Source: Reticulitermes speratus (lineage: Eukaryota; Arthropoda; Insecta; Blattodea; Rhinotermitidae). From it: a stretch of DNA of 64,000 nt. Position numbers and translations under genes: made by a program. This document shows positions 1 through 11,460 of the stretch, piece by piece (the first letter of the stretch is position 1; every line of letters starts with the position of its first letter). The stretch lies in the NCBI GenBank assembly GCA_021186555.1, contig JAJKFL010000011.1, positions 4,842,501 to 4,906,500 of the forward strand, written 5' to 3'. The notes under the pieces are model-generated. The model ran no database searches. It saw only the letters and a program-made list of their open reading frames with translations, and had not been told where the DNA came from.

Positions 1-423
1 GTTTCCTTACAGCACACTGCTCGTAGATCACACAAGGATATCCCCAGCTCTAGTATTGATCATGTTGACAGATTTATTACTCTTAGTACGCAGATATAAT
101 GATTGAGAAATGAGAGCTTGTGTTACAGTAACTATCCTGACTTGTACTCCATGGATTCGCATTTCGACTGTCAGACAACATCCCCACCTAAGTAACAAAA
201 GGTCAGTGGTTTTGCTCAGTCTCTTCGAATATGGGACTACTATAGGGCGTCACGCAAAATCAGTGTCAATCAAAGTTTAATAACTTTTTTTTTTGCTACA
301 AGACTGCGCAGTAAATTAATGGAAATAATTAAGTATAATATGTCATAACAAAGCATAAAATGTCCACGTTGTTCTTGTATACACGCATTGAACACGTTTC
401 ATCACATTCAATGACATATTTTT
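1..423. other. Unassigned non-coding DNA
   Basis: No ORF, repeat or RNA signature is recognisable. The stretch is AT-rich with one T run near 283-292. It is probably part of the region downstream of the Beat exons. Confidence 0.5.
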
Positions 424-920
424 AGGCGCGTTCGCAAAATTGCGAAAAAGCGACTATTAGTTCCGTCGTGTCTGTGTATCTATCCGTCTGTCTGTCCGCA
501 TGGAAAAACTCGGCTCCTACTGGACGGATGTTAATGAAATTTAAATATTTGAGTATTTCTCGAAAATGTGTCAGAAAAATTCGTTTCATTAAAATCTGAC
601 AAGAATAATTGGTACTTTACATGAACACCTAAGTACATTTATGATAATATCTCACTGAATTCTTCTTAGAATGAGAAATATTTCAAACTATAAGTTGTAG
701 AGAAAATCAAAGCACATTTTATGTTCAATAATTTTTTTTTCAGAAAATCGTGCCGTTTACGAGATATGTAGAAAAACATGGTAGAGCCAAACAGACCACA
801 GATGACAATATAATACGGCGCATGCGTTTTGCATGCTGGATAACTAAGGCTACAGACACACACTCAGAATATAATAATTATTGCTTTTCCACGGTAACAA
901 TGGTTACGCGAAGGCGGCTA
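424..920 (+). mobile_element. MITE-like dispersed repeat, family M1, copy 1
   Basis: This ~490-bp repeat opens with TAGGCGCGTTCGC and closes with a degenerate reverse complement near 908-920. Internal landmarks are a run of TCTGTCTGTC around 480-495, 'aatctgacaagaataa' near 592, 'gagaaaatcaaa' near 700 and 'aatataatacggcgcatgcg' near 808. Other copies lie at 18044-18522, 32741-33237 (minus) and 55003-55488, with a decayed one at 45828-46145. It has no coding capacity. The terminal inverted repeats suggest a non-autonomous DNA transposon, but no convincing target duplication was found, so the superfamily is open. Confidence 0.7.
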
Positions 921-1589
921 GTGTTACGTTATACTACACTGCCTGTCTTGTTGACGTAGAATGCCTAAGTTAGCAGTTTTATCCTTATGTTGTCTTTAGG
1001 GTGCTTCAAAGTGTGGGGATTATTTTTGTACACTTTGCTCTTCAACATGCCCCTCAAAATATAATCTGGTGATATTAAGCCTTTACTTTCTTTATCAATG
1101 ATAAAGATTTAGGCCTAACTTCTACACAAACATTTATATGCTTGAATATGACATCCAGTTGCTATTAAATTGGACTTTACGTTATTATAAAAGAATTGAT
1201 TTTATATATATATATATATAGGCCTATATAGGATATATATGTATCATAAAAGTTTTAAGTTTATAGTTTAGTTTTAAAACGTTTTAGAGATCATGTTGCT
1301 TTGGAGTAAATAAGATCGTAAGCCCTAATGAGTAAAAATAAATTTCCTTTCCCCCGTTCTGGTTAAGATCTAAAAAATTTAACAATACTTTGAAAAGTTT
1401 TAGGAGATAAAAGAAACTAAACTACATTAAGCACTGTGGCTCATTTAAGGTCGTGCAGAAAGATGTTCTGTCGGGACTAATTACAACTCCAAAAAATCTT
1501 AAACTTTTGTATCACCTGAAGGCTAAATAAAAATATCCGCATATCTGCCTTATTATTATTCAGCATATTGAAATGCCGCATTTGGAGCA
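921..1589. other. Unassigned AT-rich DNA
   Basis: No gene is visible. It holds a short (TA)n run at about 1203-1222 followed by a TA-rich imperfect palindrome. Confidence 0.5.
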
Positions 1590-1965
1590 TCGCTTTGTAC
1601 TGTGCTGAAACTTGGACACTTCTGAAAGTAGATCAGGAAAACCTTCAGAGTTTTAAAATGGGTGCTGGAGAAAAATGGGCAAGATCAGTTGGACCGATCA
1701 TGTGAAAAAAACATTACAAAGAGTCAAGGAGGAGAGGAACGTGCCACATACAATAAAACGAAGGAAGCTAAATGGATGAGTCATATCTTGCGCAGAAACT
1801 GCCTTCTATAGCAAGTTATTGAAGGAAAGATAGAAGGAACGGAAAGATGAGAAAGAAGACTTAAGCGGCCACTGGATGACTTTAAGGGAACGAGAATATG
1901 CTGGACATTGGAAGAGGAAGCACTAGATCGCAACCTCTGAAGAACTCGCTTTGGAAGAGGCCATT
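1590..1965 (+). mobile_element. Non-LTR retrotransposon remnant, family N2 (RT C-terminal region)
   Basis: Frameshifted translation gives a CAETWTLLK block near 1600, then ISWTDHV, VKEERN and HTIKRR blocks near 1680-1765. The same order of blocks, much better preserved, occurs at 57440-57870. These blocks belong to the region after the reverse transcriptase fingers/palm of insect non-LTR elements. The copy is 5'-truncated and has stops and frameshifts. Confidence 0.7.
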
Positions 1966-2104
1966 GAATGTTATAAAAATGGGCGAATAATTAGTGATAT
2001 CGAGTTTTTGTTATTTAATTTAAATATTTTTTTAAAATAAACGTCCTCAGTCTCAGAGAACATCCCGGCACATAGCTGTGAGATAAATATGGATTATCGT
2101 TTCC

Positions 2105-2400
2105 ATGGTAGATATCTCTGTCGTGTTGCTTACTATCAGCCACCAAAATCTCCAGACCTCATCCCCCACACTATTATCTGTTGGAAGTGCGAAACATGAA
2201 AGATATTATCTACCAGCAAAAAGCGAAAATACGAAATACATTATCTGTCGAATTTTTGATGCCGCAACCCGTGTAAAAAACAGTCATAATGAACTGAAGT
2301 TAGCTACACGCTACATTTGCTCACGTGGCATGATATTTGTTGAGGCTGACGAGAGTGATTTAAACATTTCCCGTCAGTTCTGTGTAATTAAATTCGCTTA
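2105..2400 (+). pseudogene. Possible decayed transposase C-terminus
   Basis: A forward frame at 2139-2170 reads PPKSPDLIP, resembling the PPRSPDLTP motif near the last catalytic Asp of Tc1/mariner-superfamily transposases. Downstream similarity is poor and broken by stops. This is a weak call that rests on one short motif. Confidence 0.25.
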
Positions 2401-2444
2401 TTGTCATTCTCTAACATAAGTCTACATAGTTATTAAAGGTACAG

Positions 2445-2700
2445 ATGTCCCTGTACACGCCATACATGCATATATGGGAGTAGAGGTATTGCTCCATAAA
2501 TTCTTAAACTCGGCACTAAATGGAAGTTAAGTGTTCATTTCAGGATGAGGCCACTTTTACTCCCGTGGAAGCAGCTCCCGGTTTCCACTGAACAGAAAGC
2601 AAGTAGGCTTCAGGTTTGTTCAGGAAGCTTTGGAGAAGACAGGAATTTCTAGCCCCTGTCGGGAATCAGACTATGGCCCCTCGGTTGTCCAGCTCATCGT
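2445..2700 (-). mobile_element. Degenerate SINE-B
   Basis: Reading on the minus strand, a tRNA-like head with a decayed box B (around 2660-2690) is followed by the SINE-B body. The family's 3' landmark, 'cggcactaaatgg' on the plus strand, is at 2513-2525. The copy is strongly diverged. Confidence 0.5.
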
Positions 2701-4405
2701 CTAGTTACATAATTAACATAAATATAACATTCGATATTCCTTTAAATCTGAACGTATTTATTTACGATATTTCAGACAGGTAATGACCTCAGGAATAATA
2801 TTCCGAAGTCTTCATATCAAGTAGTGGATCACCCTGTACAATATTTTCAATTCATTACCAATTGCACCTGCTCAGCTTCAAACATCGCCTCCGAGTTATT
2901 AGCCCTAAAAATCGAATCGAAACCAAAACCAAATCAATAATCATTACAGTTCTAGTATCCACGATTTATCATGAATGCCTCACCTTACTCCTGAATCAGC
3001 ACCTCGCATACTGGGTAGTTAATTTCGGAAGGATGTTTCGGATATCCCTGTAAATTTGCATGTCCTTCATTACGGCGAAATATTTGAATAAGAAACGAAC
3101 ACAATTTTATAATTTCTTGTACTATTAAATCCAGCTCACGTAAAAAACCCCGCGCACCAATGGTAATGTGTGAAGAAGAAATGCGTTGATTGGGAAATGT
3201 TTTATTCATAGCGGAAATTTATTTTAACTGCTCTAACGGTAGTAGAAATGAATTCGTCCTTATATCTGAATAATGTAGTCTGACAGAGGGAAGAAAGGCT
3301 TTTCCTGGTAGGAAATACATTTTAATTCCTTTGAAACATAAGTTTTGTCACTGTAAAGCAAGTTAGTTAAAAAGTGGGTACAAGTTTAGCTGAAGCTGTC
3401 GCTAAAATCACGGAAGTTGGTGTTAGTTATTTTCAGGGTGAACAAACTCTGAGAGGGGGAGTCAGTACCCCAGTGTACATTACACCTCTCATAACCTCAA
3501 TTCTTACCAAGGCAGGGAGAATTCAAACTGCCTTGCAGCAACTCCAACGACGGTCTTATAACCCGCAATTAAGCCAGTTATTTAAATTTGAACCGAGGAA
3601 GCTGATGGGAGCGGTTTGTTTGCAGGAGCAATTGCTGTAATTTCTGGGCGTCTAGAATTTCAACTATCTAAACGCCTTATAAGGACATCCAGCTCAAAAC
3701 GAAACCCACTACAAAGTGTGCACTGACAATCCAAATTATACGGGGTGTTCTTTATCGCAAGACTTACCGCAGTACAGCGGGCTATATCGTTGCTGCACAG
3801 CGACCGATGACGCCGCTTGTTCTGCAGCGCTCCGTCCAGCTCAGTCTCAAGTAAAGAAAACCTCTGTATATACCTAACTAACTCCAAGAACCAAAATACT
3901 TCTTCAGGCAATGGCGATCACTCAGCCGGACAAGAAATTCCTCTCCTTTTAAAGAACCTAAAATTTGATTCCCATAACCATAACAGCCACACCACCATAA
4001 CCTACTCCTTCAGTATCGGTTTTATGTGTCACTTCAATATTAAAGAACATAACCTTATTTCCACAACGTAAATTACCGGCCTATTATGTTTTTCAGAATA
4101 AAAATACCGTTTCCTTACACACCGTTAACCACCCGTTATTTTAACAGATATTCAGAGTACCTTTATGGAAGTACAGACCGAATACTTAAATAGTATTTAC
4201 ACGAACGTCTATATTATGAAGTATCGTACACGGTGTCCCTATTTATTGCGTTTCAGAGCATGGCAGATTTATCGGATAGAAAGCCTGCATCCGCCCCTAC
4301 ATAATATGACAGCTACCGTACCCAAGGGACACGATAAAAGGGACACTTTATATATACACATATTAATGCGCTATTTTATTTATTTCCACAAAATAAAAAT
4401 ATACA
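2701..4405. other. Unassigned non-coding DNA
   Basis: No recognisable gene. The longest open frame is 88 codons at 3374-3640 (+). It has no domain I recognise, no supporting splice context, and a length expected by chance. A minus-strand frame at 3660-3911 (83 codons) is likewise unsupported. Confidence 0.45.
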
Positions 4406-4829
4406 TGTGACTCCAACGCTGTCTGCATTTATATAGCTTCTGTGACTCCAATGCTGTCTGCGTTATATAAGCTTCTGTGACTCCAATGCTGTCTGCGTTT
4501 ATATAAGCTTATGTGACTCCAATGCTGTCTGCGTTTATATAAGCTTATGTGACTCCAATGCTGTCTGCGTTTATATAAGCTTCTGTGACTCCAATGCTGT
4601 CTGCGTTTATATAAGCTTCTGTGACTCCAATGCTGTCTGCGTTTATATAAGCTTATGTGACTCCAATGCTGTCTGCGTTTATATAAGCTTATGTGACTCC
4701 ATGCTGTCTGAGTTTATATAACCTTATATGACTCAATGCTGTCTGCGTTTATATAAGCTTATGTGACTCCAATGCTGTCTGCGTTTTATAAGCTTATGTG
4801 ACTCCAATGCGTCTGGTTTATATAAGCTC
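4406..4829. repeat. 36-bp minisatellite array (~11.8 units)
   Basis: The unit begins TGTGACTCCAATGCTGTCTG and ends CGTTTATATAAGCTTA. Unit copies are nearly identical from 4440 to 4690. Towards 4690-4829 single-base deletions accumulate. Each unit carries a TATATAAG core that looks like a TATA box, but no initiation context is present. Confidence 0.97.
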
Positions 4830-6072
4830 CTCTTCTTCGTACTGAGAATCAGTTGTCCAAATTTCAAAAAATTTCGCAGTAAATTTATTTCACTGGAAAT
4901 CGTTTTAGGGCTACACTTCCTATTTCCTTCAATCAGCAACAACAACACGGCAGAACCGCGAACTTGTTAGGCGGAAGCGACACTAGCCGCACGTAATTTA
5001 AGGCCCAGGAACTGCGTACGATAACAGACCCTATAAAGATATGGAATTATGTACGGCAACAGACACGGTAGCGATATGGAATTACCCTGACGTTCATATT
5101 TATGTAGAACGTAAAATAACAACATGGCGCCCGCGCGAAAAGTTTTTCTTTGGTTTGGTGGCGGTATCTAATGAACCATTGGAGCTAGACATATAAACTT
5201 CGGTATAAAAACATATCACATATAGCTACATATTGTGTGAAACTTAAACATTACGAATTTCTTATGTTTTCTCTCTCCCTCTCTCTCACACACACGCAGA
5301 AGTGTGGCTTGCCTGGGTTTGAAATGGGATGCTCCGCTATTACATGGCGTAGGTGGTAAAATTGTGAAATGAATATCAGAGACAAAGTTACAAATCAGCA
5401 GGTCTGTATGTCATAACTGATAACGGAATTACTGAAAGCAACTGCTGCTGTGGCGGAAAAGGGAACCATTTGTATAACAGAACGCGTTGCTACGCAACCG
5501 CGCCGTTGTGTTTGTTAGACATACAGGCTACTGCAGCGGTCTCAGTGGCTGGATAACCACTTGCTTTCGACGAGATGTGTTAAAGCGGGTGGTACATATA
5601 GCTACCACCATGCTTTAGTTTAAGAGCTTTGTAGCCTGTCAAATATTACTGAAAAAAATAAAAAAATCGACTCTTTGAACCATAAAGTACATCAAAATAT
5701 AAGTTTCGTTCCTACTTCAAAGAAAACACTGCGTCTAAATCACAAAACTCATTCGATTACTGCGGTATAAACAATGTCCGCTTCAAATTTATCTTTCTAA
5801 ATTATTTGCTTCTCGAGGACACACAACTGTCGTACATTATTCGTAACTACCAAACAAAAACCCGCGTGACCTTGAAAACAACAAAATCGAACATTTAAAT
5901 CCAACACAGTAACTTTTTTATGGTTTTTCCTCAACAGTGGTTAGAAATGTTCTTATTGGTTCAAGATTCAATTTACTGGGCACCGGTACTTAATTTTCGG
6001 AATAGTAACGGAAACGTTTCTCTGTGACGTCTCTCCTACAGGATCATCCTTCGTATTTACCATTTTTCTATG
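4830..6072. other. Unassigned non-coding DNA
   Basis: No gene or repeat family is recognised. A short imperfect direct duplication lies at 4998-5086 ('actgcgtacgataacagac' versus 'atgtacggcaacagacac', each followed by 'atatggaatta'). A CT/CA-rich patch lies at 5270-5297. Confidence 0.45.
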
Positions 6073-6375
6073 CAGTGGCACAGTTGGTTGAGTAATGCGC
6101 TACAAGCCGGAAGGTCGTGGGTGCGATTCCCGATGGGGTCATTGGGATTTTTCATTGACTTAATCCTTCCAGATGAACTATGGCCCTGGGGTCGACTCAG
6201 CCTGTAACTCAAATGAGTATCAGGAATACTTCCTGGGGGGTAAAGGCGACCGGTGCGTAGGGCTGACAACCTTACCACCTTCATGTGCCGATTGTCTAGA
6301 AATCTGGAAGCCTCAACCTCCTGGAACCCTAAGGGCCTGTCCAGGCCAGTAATGGGATTGCTTTACCTTGCTTGA
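6073..6375 (+). mobile_element. SINE-A, full-length tRNA-derived SINE
   Basis: The 5' head contains a box A-like GTGGCACAGTTGGTTGAG and a box B-like GGTGCGATTCCC, the RNA polymerase III internal promoter of a tRNA. The tail carries 'ggagcctcaacctcctgg'-like and 'ccaggccagtaatgggat' landmarks. Other copies: 16347-16643 (-), 31966-32271 (-) and a 3' part at 47222-47400 (+). Confidence 0.9.
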
Positions 6376-6591
6376 CAGCTCATGATTGCCTCAAGTACCG
6401 ACTGAAGCACCTGAAGCATAGCAAGTCCGTATGTTCTTAGCACAAATTCTTATATCAAATTACGCAGTACTTAATTCTCAACTCGTGTATCGCAGTTTCT
6501 GCACACTAGTCTATCACTGGTTTTAAAATTGTGAGATTTCATATTGTTCATTCCGTGCATTGTCGATAACTAATTCCCAACACTCAAAAAT

Positions 6592-6825
6592 AAAATGCTC
6601 AATATTGTTCTGTAGATATTTATATCACACTGAACAGTCCTACATATTTCGATCCCCAAGGGATCATCAACAGGGTATCAACTGGCTAATTTGGTTTTAT
6701 GCGGCGTTGCTCTGATTTGGTTTCCTGATGATGATCTCTTGTAGATCGAAACATGTACAATTATTCAATGTGATATAAGATCAATATCTAAGGAACAATA
6801 TTGTGCATTTTGTTGGTTGAATGTT
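6592..6825. mobile_element. Palindromic element P1 with hammerhead-like motifs
   Basis: Arms at about 6592-6690 and 6720-6825 are inverted copies of each other (~75-80% by eye). The right arm carries CTGATGA, T, GATCT, loop, AGATC, GAAACATGTA on the plus strand at 6725-6757. The left arm carries a decayed equivalent on the minus strand. The outer end has the family landmark 'gcattttgttggtt'. It resembles relics of Penelope-like pseudo-LTRs, which are known to hold hammerhead motifs. The assignment is inference. Confidence 0.6.
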
Positions 6826-7145
6826 GCGAACTGTGAGAAGACATTTGATTTACATAAATAAGTCACTCATTACCTGGCAGTACAAGGTAAATTTTGTATC
6901 TAATGTTACAACACGAGGTGAGGGCATCTGCAGAGCTATGAGGCACACTGAGCTGATGTAGATGTGGTCACCATGGTTACCGCAAGTCGATACCATTACG
7001 GGCGGAACTGATGTTACGCCTAGATATCCCATCAACCATCATTCCACTCTTTCGCACCTGTACTACATTTAATTCCAAATCTGTGCTGCTAGTAGGTAAA
7101 AGTGTATGAAGGCGTAAAAGGGGAGCAGAAGTACAGCCCCAGTTA

Positions 7146-7290
7146 TTCCAATACCTCGGCACTAGCTGGAGGTGAATGATCAGTTTCACGACCGACCGCT
7201 TTACCCCCGGTGAAAGCCCCCCCCCCCCCCCCCCCCCCCGGTACTCATTGATTATGAGGATGAGTGGGCACCAGAAACCACGAAAGGCAA
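7146..7290 (-). mobile_element. SINE-B fragment with poly-C expansion
   Basis: The plus strand shows the SINE-B landmarks 'cggcactagctggaggtga' and 'cgaccgctttacccccggtg'. A C run of about 22 at 7219-7240 interrupts the normally short C stretch of the element. The tRNA head is missing or unrecognisable. Confidence 0.65.
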
Positions 7291-7299
7291 AAACTTCTT

Positions 7300-8840
7300 G
7301 CTCCTACAGCCAGTACATTCTACAGCTTGGTCCAGGGATCTCAAACATGCAGCCCGCAGGTCGCATGAGGCAAGCCAGTTCATTTTATGCAGCCCTCATA
7401 CTGAATTTTTTAAATTATGGAATGTGCCCAACATAGCGTCGAAAATCTTTGTTTAAATTTAAACAGTTTAGACAATTTAGTCACAGGCAATAAAGGCTCA
7501 AGGAGCCATGCTGTCCCTAGATGATGACGCATAACATACGTCAGTACAAAGAAAATAATGAAAAAAGTTTCATTTCTGAAGCAAAACTGTGTACCCAAAA
7601 TGTTCAGGTATGTTAGGACTGCAATACTGTATGCTGTTACCGCAACTTTAAAGACATACAGCATAAACTACACACTAAATCACGTTATTTAATTATAACA
7701 ATACATTAGCACTTCTTGGTAAAAGGGCCAGGTGTACGTCGCACTTTGTTCACGTCTACGCAGCATCTCTGTGTACAGTACCGCAGCTGAAAGTGTCACA
7801 GGCAGAAGAAGCAACATGCCAGAGAGCCAGAAGGCGCTTGTTACAATACCCACTACAGACCAGCTCATTCCTAAATGCCAACAGCAGCTGTTTCTTCCAT
7901 TTGTCTCTCTTCAATTTTTACACCCTTCAAAGTGTTCATTACAGACTTCACAGTGTTTCTGCACAATGCTTGCCTCTGTGCCTTTGAAGTGTGTAAGTAG
8001 TTCGCTGCATGTCCTCTCTGTATGGTAGCCGGCAAGCATCTGCGAGCTTGGACTGGGTGAATGTGTGTAGGTGGTGGGAAGAGTGTGGGGGAGGGGGGAG
8101 CTGGCAGCTGTTTGTTACTGCAAGAAATGCTAGCGTAGGTCGAAAGAACTTCTTAGCTTATGGAAGTAAGTGAAATTATGTCTTACATACCCGAGACGGC
8201 ATTCAAAGCAGTAAAGCTCGCAAAGTCGTGCCAGCTACTATACATATACTACGTACATTCTGGAGATCTAATCGAAATCGTCATCAGCTTCACGAAAAAT
8301 TTACGAAATACTGTCATCGCGCAATAACTTTAGAAACTTGCTTACGTGTGTTTCTTTAAGGTCTTTTGGAAATGTGCGTTAAAGTATTTTGGAACGGAAG
8401 AAACAAATAAAAACTGCATGTACGAAGAGTTAAGGTGAGAAAAAAGCGGAAAATGATTGCCGACTCTGAAATCAGAAATCTCTTCGCGCATCACGAGATC
8501 AACCATGAAGATGGAGATAGTATGTCTCTCCGAAACGACGCTATCTGTATACCAATACAAAAAAATTCATTAAATATTTCTGCGACATGCTTTAAGTTTA
8601 ATCAATGTTTAAGTTACAATCTAGGAAGCAGATTTATTTGTTTTATTTGCTTCGATTTTGGCTCAGTTTTGGAATTAGTTATTTGTGTTTTTATTTTTAA
8701 CAAAGGTACAACCTGACTAAAATATATTGATTTTAAACGCCATAATCCAGAACGCAAAAAATAGTCACTTTTATAATTTAACGCCGCTGTCAGTAGCTCA
8801 GGTTGTTTAGTGTCGAATGGCAAAGTAAAGTAAATTAAAG
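7300..8840. other. Unassigned non-coding DNA
   Basis: Several 60-100-codon open frames occur (for example 7732-8028 + and 8435-8716 +), but none shows a domain I recognise, and they overlap each other in different frames. I treat them as chance ORFs. Confidence 0.45.
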
Positions 8841-8841
8841 T

Positions 8842-9122
8842 GAAGGTAAAGTTCACCCTAGAAAGGCCCTGAAGGCCCAGAGGAGGAGTAGAGATATATC
8901 TCTACTCTTTCTTTAACTTCGGCACTAGATGGGAGTGGGTGGTAGACGCCACGCCCCCGTCGCTTTACCCCCAGGAAAAATACCCAGTACCCATTGTACA
9001 GTAGGCTGGATGGGCCCTGGGGCAGGGCTGGACGGATGCGGATATCTCGCCCCTACCGGGATTCGATCCCAGGACCTCCAGCCCGTAACGAGTCCCTATA
9101 CCGACTACGCTATCCCGGCCCA
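8842..9122 (-). mobile_element. SINE-B, near full length
   Basis: The minus strand reads from a tRNA-like GGGATAGCGTAGTCGG box A and a GGGATCGAATCCC box B-like segment (plus-strand 9058-9070), through the central 'cagcctactgtacaatgggt', to the 'ctagtgccgaagttaaag' 3' landmark. The frame ORF 8929-9177 (+) is simply the antisense of this SINE. Confidence 0.9.
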
Positions 9123-9329
9123 CAGTGTCAATGGTATTATCATAACATTTAAAGAATATCGATGGAAGATTTCGTAACGTGATTTGGGGTACTATCCTAA
9201 CGTTTGTGTGGAAGATGTGATGGAAATCTCAAGAAAATCATCGCAGATTGTCCCCGAGACGAAGTTTGACCTCAGAATCTCCTAATAGGACACATCATTT
9301 CTATGCCACAAGCACATTACAGAAGCACG

Positions 9330-9525
9330 TTCTAATGGCCAACTAACTAACTAACTAAGTAACTAACTCCATGGAGAAGAGTCCATCTTGAGAAGCTAAC
9401 AGGTCGTCAGCTAGTCAAGAAATTCCCCGCGTTTTATGGAACCCGAAGGCTCATTACCGCACTCACAAGAGCCCGCCACCTGTCCCTATCCAAAGAATCA
9501 GTCCAGGTCCGAGGCTCTGTATAGT
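9330..9525 (-). mobile_element. Non-LTR retrotransposon 3' end, family N1
   Basis: Minus-strand sequence matches the C-terminal/3'-UTR end seen at 15840-16010. Landmarks are a GACAGGTGGCGGGCTCTTG block, 'cgcggggaatttcttgact', and 'ctccatggagttagttact' followed by a (TTAG)n-like tail at 9336-9365. It is 5'-truncated, as expected for target-primed reverse transcription. Confidence 0.85.
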
Positions 9526-9735
9526 GTTTCGTAACATGGTAATTTTTTACGGTGAGGAGTTATTAGCACCTCGCCCAACCCCCAAGCTGAAGGACCACCC
9601 CTTGTCGGCTGTCCGCGACTGTATATTCGCAGCTACCCTCCATATTCGGAGGCCGTTCCTCCATCCGCAACCCGAGGACGCGCCATGCCGCGGTGACAGG
9701 GACCGACTAATCATGGCTAATGGCCAACAAACACA
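9525..9735 (+). repeat. Dispersed repeat E, copy 1
   Basis: It matches 58060-58275 (+) over about 200 bp at ~80% by eye. Shared landmarks are 'gtttcgtaaca', 'ttagcacct', 'gcccaacccccaagctg' and 'cgttcctcca'. Both copies are translatable over ~70 codons with a PRPTPKLxDHxLSAxRDC block, but the frame is not conserved throughout. It could be a fragment of a larger transposon. Confidence 0.75.
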
Positions 9736-10086
9736 GCAAAGCCACTTACATAAAATGACCATCGTCCCTTCTTGCACGGATTCTTTACCGTGCGGCGTTG
9801 ACGTGTAACACCGTCTTCTTGGTTTCTGTTTATTTATAGTCAATACTTATTCGGAAGAGGGCGAAAGGAACAGCCATAATTCCTACCTTAATAGCTTAGT
9901 CCGCACGACTTCGGAGACCAGTCGATAAGACAGCACAAACATACAACCGAAGAAGTTTTCCGCCATTACTGTCTGAACAAAATGTCAGCTATAGTTGTGA
10001 TAGGAGGCACAAACGTGAAAGAATCAGTTGGAAGTTATTTATTTATCATACCAACTTATGCACAATTTTTACAATATTATTACTTC

Positions 10087-10132
10087 ACCCCTATACGTAT
10101 TTCGGCATTCGGAATGCCATCCTCAGGGGGTC
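10087..10132 (-). ncRNA. Hammerhead-ribozyme-like motif (P2 left arm)
   Basis: The minus strand gives CCCC, CTGAGGA, T, GGCATT/AATGCC hairpin, GAAA, TACGTAT, A, GGGG. Stem I pairs CCCC with GGGG, stem II is six G-C/A-T pairs, and stem III is a very short palindrome. The conserved CUGANGA and GAAA core elements are present. One extra T before stem II departs from the hammerhead consensus. Confidence 0.5.
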
Positions 10133-10244
10133 ACAGTGTTAAAAGCATAGACTATACATCGATTGTATAAAATGTTACATCCATATGAGTAAAATGTTGA
10201 GCATTAAAATATTAGTCTATTGTTTTTGAGTCCTGATTGAGCTC

Positions 10245-10462
10245 TTCTTTCTTTCTTTATCGTGTCCGGACCATTAAATTAAAGATTTCTTGCCCAGTAT
10301 TGGGCTACGTCAAATCCTTTTTTATCTGCAAGCCATAAATCCTCGAGGGTGCATTTCTGGGGGCAGTCCTTGCATGACAGGAGATGTCCCATATCTTGTA
10401 CCTCTCCACAGCCACAATACAGGTCGTCGGAGTTTGTTTTGCCCCATTTCACCATATTTGTT
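10245..10462 (-). mobile_element. 5'-truncated non-LTR retrotransposon, family N3
   Basis: Minus-strand translation gives NMVKWGKTNSDDLYCGCGE...MGHLLSCKDCP, the cysteine/histidine-containing C-terminus of a non-LTR polymerase. It ends with 'gtccggacacgataaagaaa' and an AAGA-rich tail. It is flanked by a duplicated CTGA(T/C)TGAGCTC (10233-10244 and 10463-10474), the target-site duplication. Confidence 0.9.
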
Positions 10463-10633
10463 CTGACTGAGCTCATACACTATATGTGTATTAAAATATC
10501 TCTAAAATGTTAACATTGTTACACATTTTTTAAGTTTTTTTAAATTAGTGGCAGATTTGGTCTTGTATCCTTTCGTTGCCGTAGGGATGTAGTAGTTTAC
10601 TGTATATGTTGCTGTGTTACGTCGTGTCAGCTG

Positions 10634-10680
10634 CGTTCAGCCGTTGTGCGGTGACTCAGTCACCACACAACGGCTGAACG
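10634..10680. repeat. Near-perfect 47-bp hairpin
   Basis: CGTTCAGCCGTTGTG...GGTGAC is followed by CA and the near-exact reverse complement, with one mismatch in about 22 pairs. It abuts the inner end of the P2 right arm, so it may be part of the element's centre. Confidence 0.85.
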
Positions 10681-10740
10681 TTTACTCATACGGATGTAAC
10701 ATTTTATACAATCGATGTATAGTCTATGCTTTTAACACTG

Positions 10741-10788
10741 TGACCCCTGAGGATGGCATTCTGAATGCCGAAATACGTGTAGGGGTGA
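10741..10788 (+). ncRNA. Hammerhead-ribozyme-like motif (P2 right arm)
   Basis: CCCC, CTGAGGA, T, GGCATT/AATGCC hairpin with CTG loop, GAAA, TACGTGT, A, GGGG. It is the mirror of the motif at 10087-10132 and differs at only a few positions. It has the same extra T before stem II. Confidence 0.5.
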
Positions 10789-10927
10789 AGTAATAATATT
10801 GTAAAATTGTGCATCAGTTTCACATTGTTGACACCGTGCATCTTCGTCATATTAAATTAAGTTTAAACCAACCGATGCACACTAAAACCACTTTTTAAGT
10901 AGCTTTATTATAAAATTGTTAAAATTG

Positions 10928-10970
10928 TACCCCTACACGTGTTTCGATCCTAGGATCATCGTCAGGGGGT
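10928..10970 (-). ncRNA. Hammerhead-ribozyme-like motif (P3 left arm)
   Basis: The minus strand reads CCCC, CTGACGA, T, GATCC/GGATC hairpin, GAAA, CACGTGT, A, GGGG. Stem III would be ACAC/GUGU with almost no loop, typical of minimal hammerheads that act as dimers. It carries the same extra T as the other copies. Confidence 0.5.
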
Positions 10971-11414
10971 TTCTTGTTAAAAGCTACAGTCACTTCAACA
11001 CATGATTTAAAATATTCTATAAGCACTTTGAACCATAAGTTAAAATCTTGTCAGTAGATTCGCTAAAAGTTGTAAAATTATAAAAACACTGTAGTTAGTA
11101 GATTGTGGAACTGCTGGCGTGTGGTATTAAAAGCATATGAAATGTTTTTGCGTGGAGCGGAGTGTACTACGTGTTGTGCGGTGAGGAGTACTACGGTGGA
11201 GTGATGCACGGTGTCAACAGTGTGAAATTTATAACTCTTAACATATGAAATGCTTTTAATACCACACGCCAGCAGTTCCACAATTCTACTAACTACAGTG
11301 TTTTTATAATTTTACAACTTTTAGCGAATCTACTGACAAGATTTTAACTTATGGTTCAAAGTGCTTATAGAATATTTTAAATCATGTGTTGAAGTGACTG
11401 TAGCTTTTAACAAG

Positions 11415-11460
11415 AAACCCCCTGACGATGATCCTAGGATCGAAACACGTGTAGGGGTAC
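11415..11460 (+). ncRNA. Hammerhead-ribozyme-like motif (P3 right arm)
   Basis: Exact mirror of 10928-10970: CCCC, CTGACGA, T, GATCC/GGATC, GAAA, CACGTGT, A, GGGG. The two arms together could form a long duplex in a read-through transcript. Confidence 0.5.

Noticed and set aside
3374..3640. Forward 88-codon ORF as a gene or exon
   Set aside because: No recognised domain, no flanking splice signals that stand out, and a length expected by chance in 64 kb.
6725..6757. Calling the CTGATGA...GAAAC motifs canonical active hammerhead ribozymes
   Set aside because: Every clear copy has an extra base between CUGANGA and stem II, and several have core mutations. They are reported as hammerhead-like only.
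8929..9177. 82-codon Gly/Pro-rich ORF
   Set aside because: Antisense translation of a SINE-B copy. Similar ORFs at 6057-6284, 20353-20646, 29679-29954 and 62050-62269 are also SINE translations.
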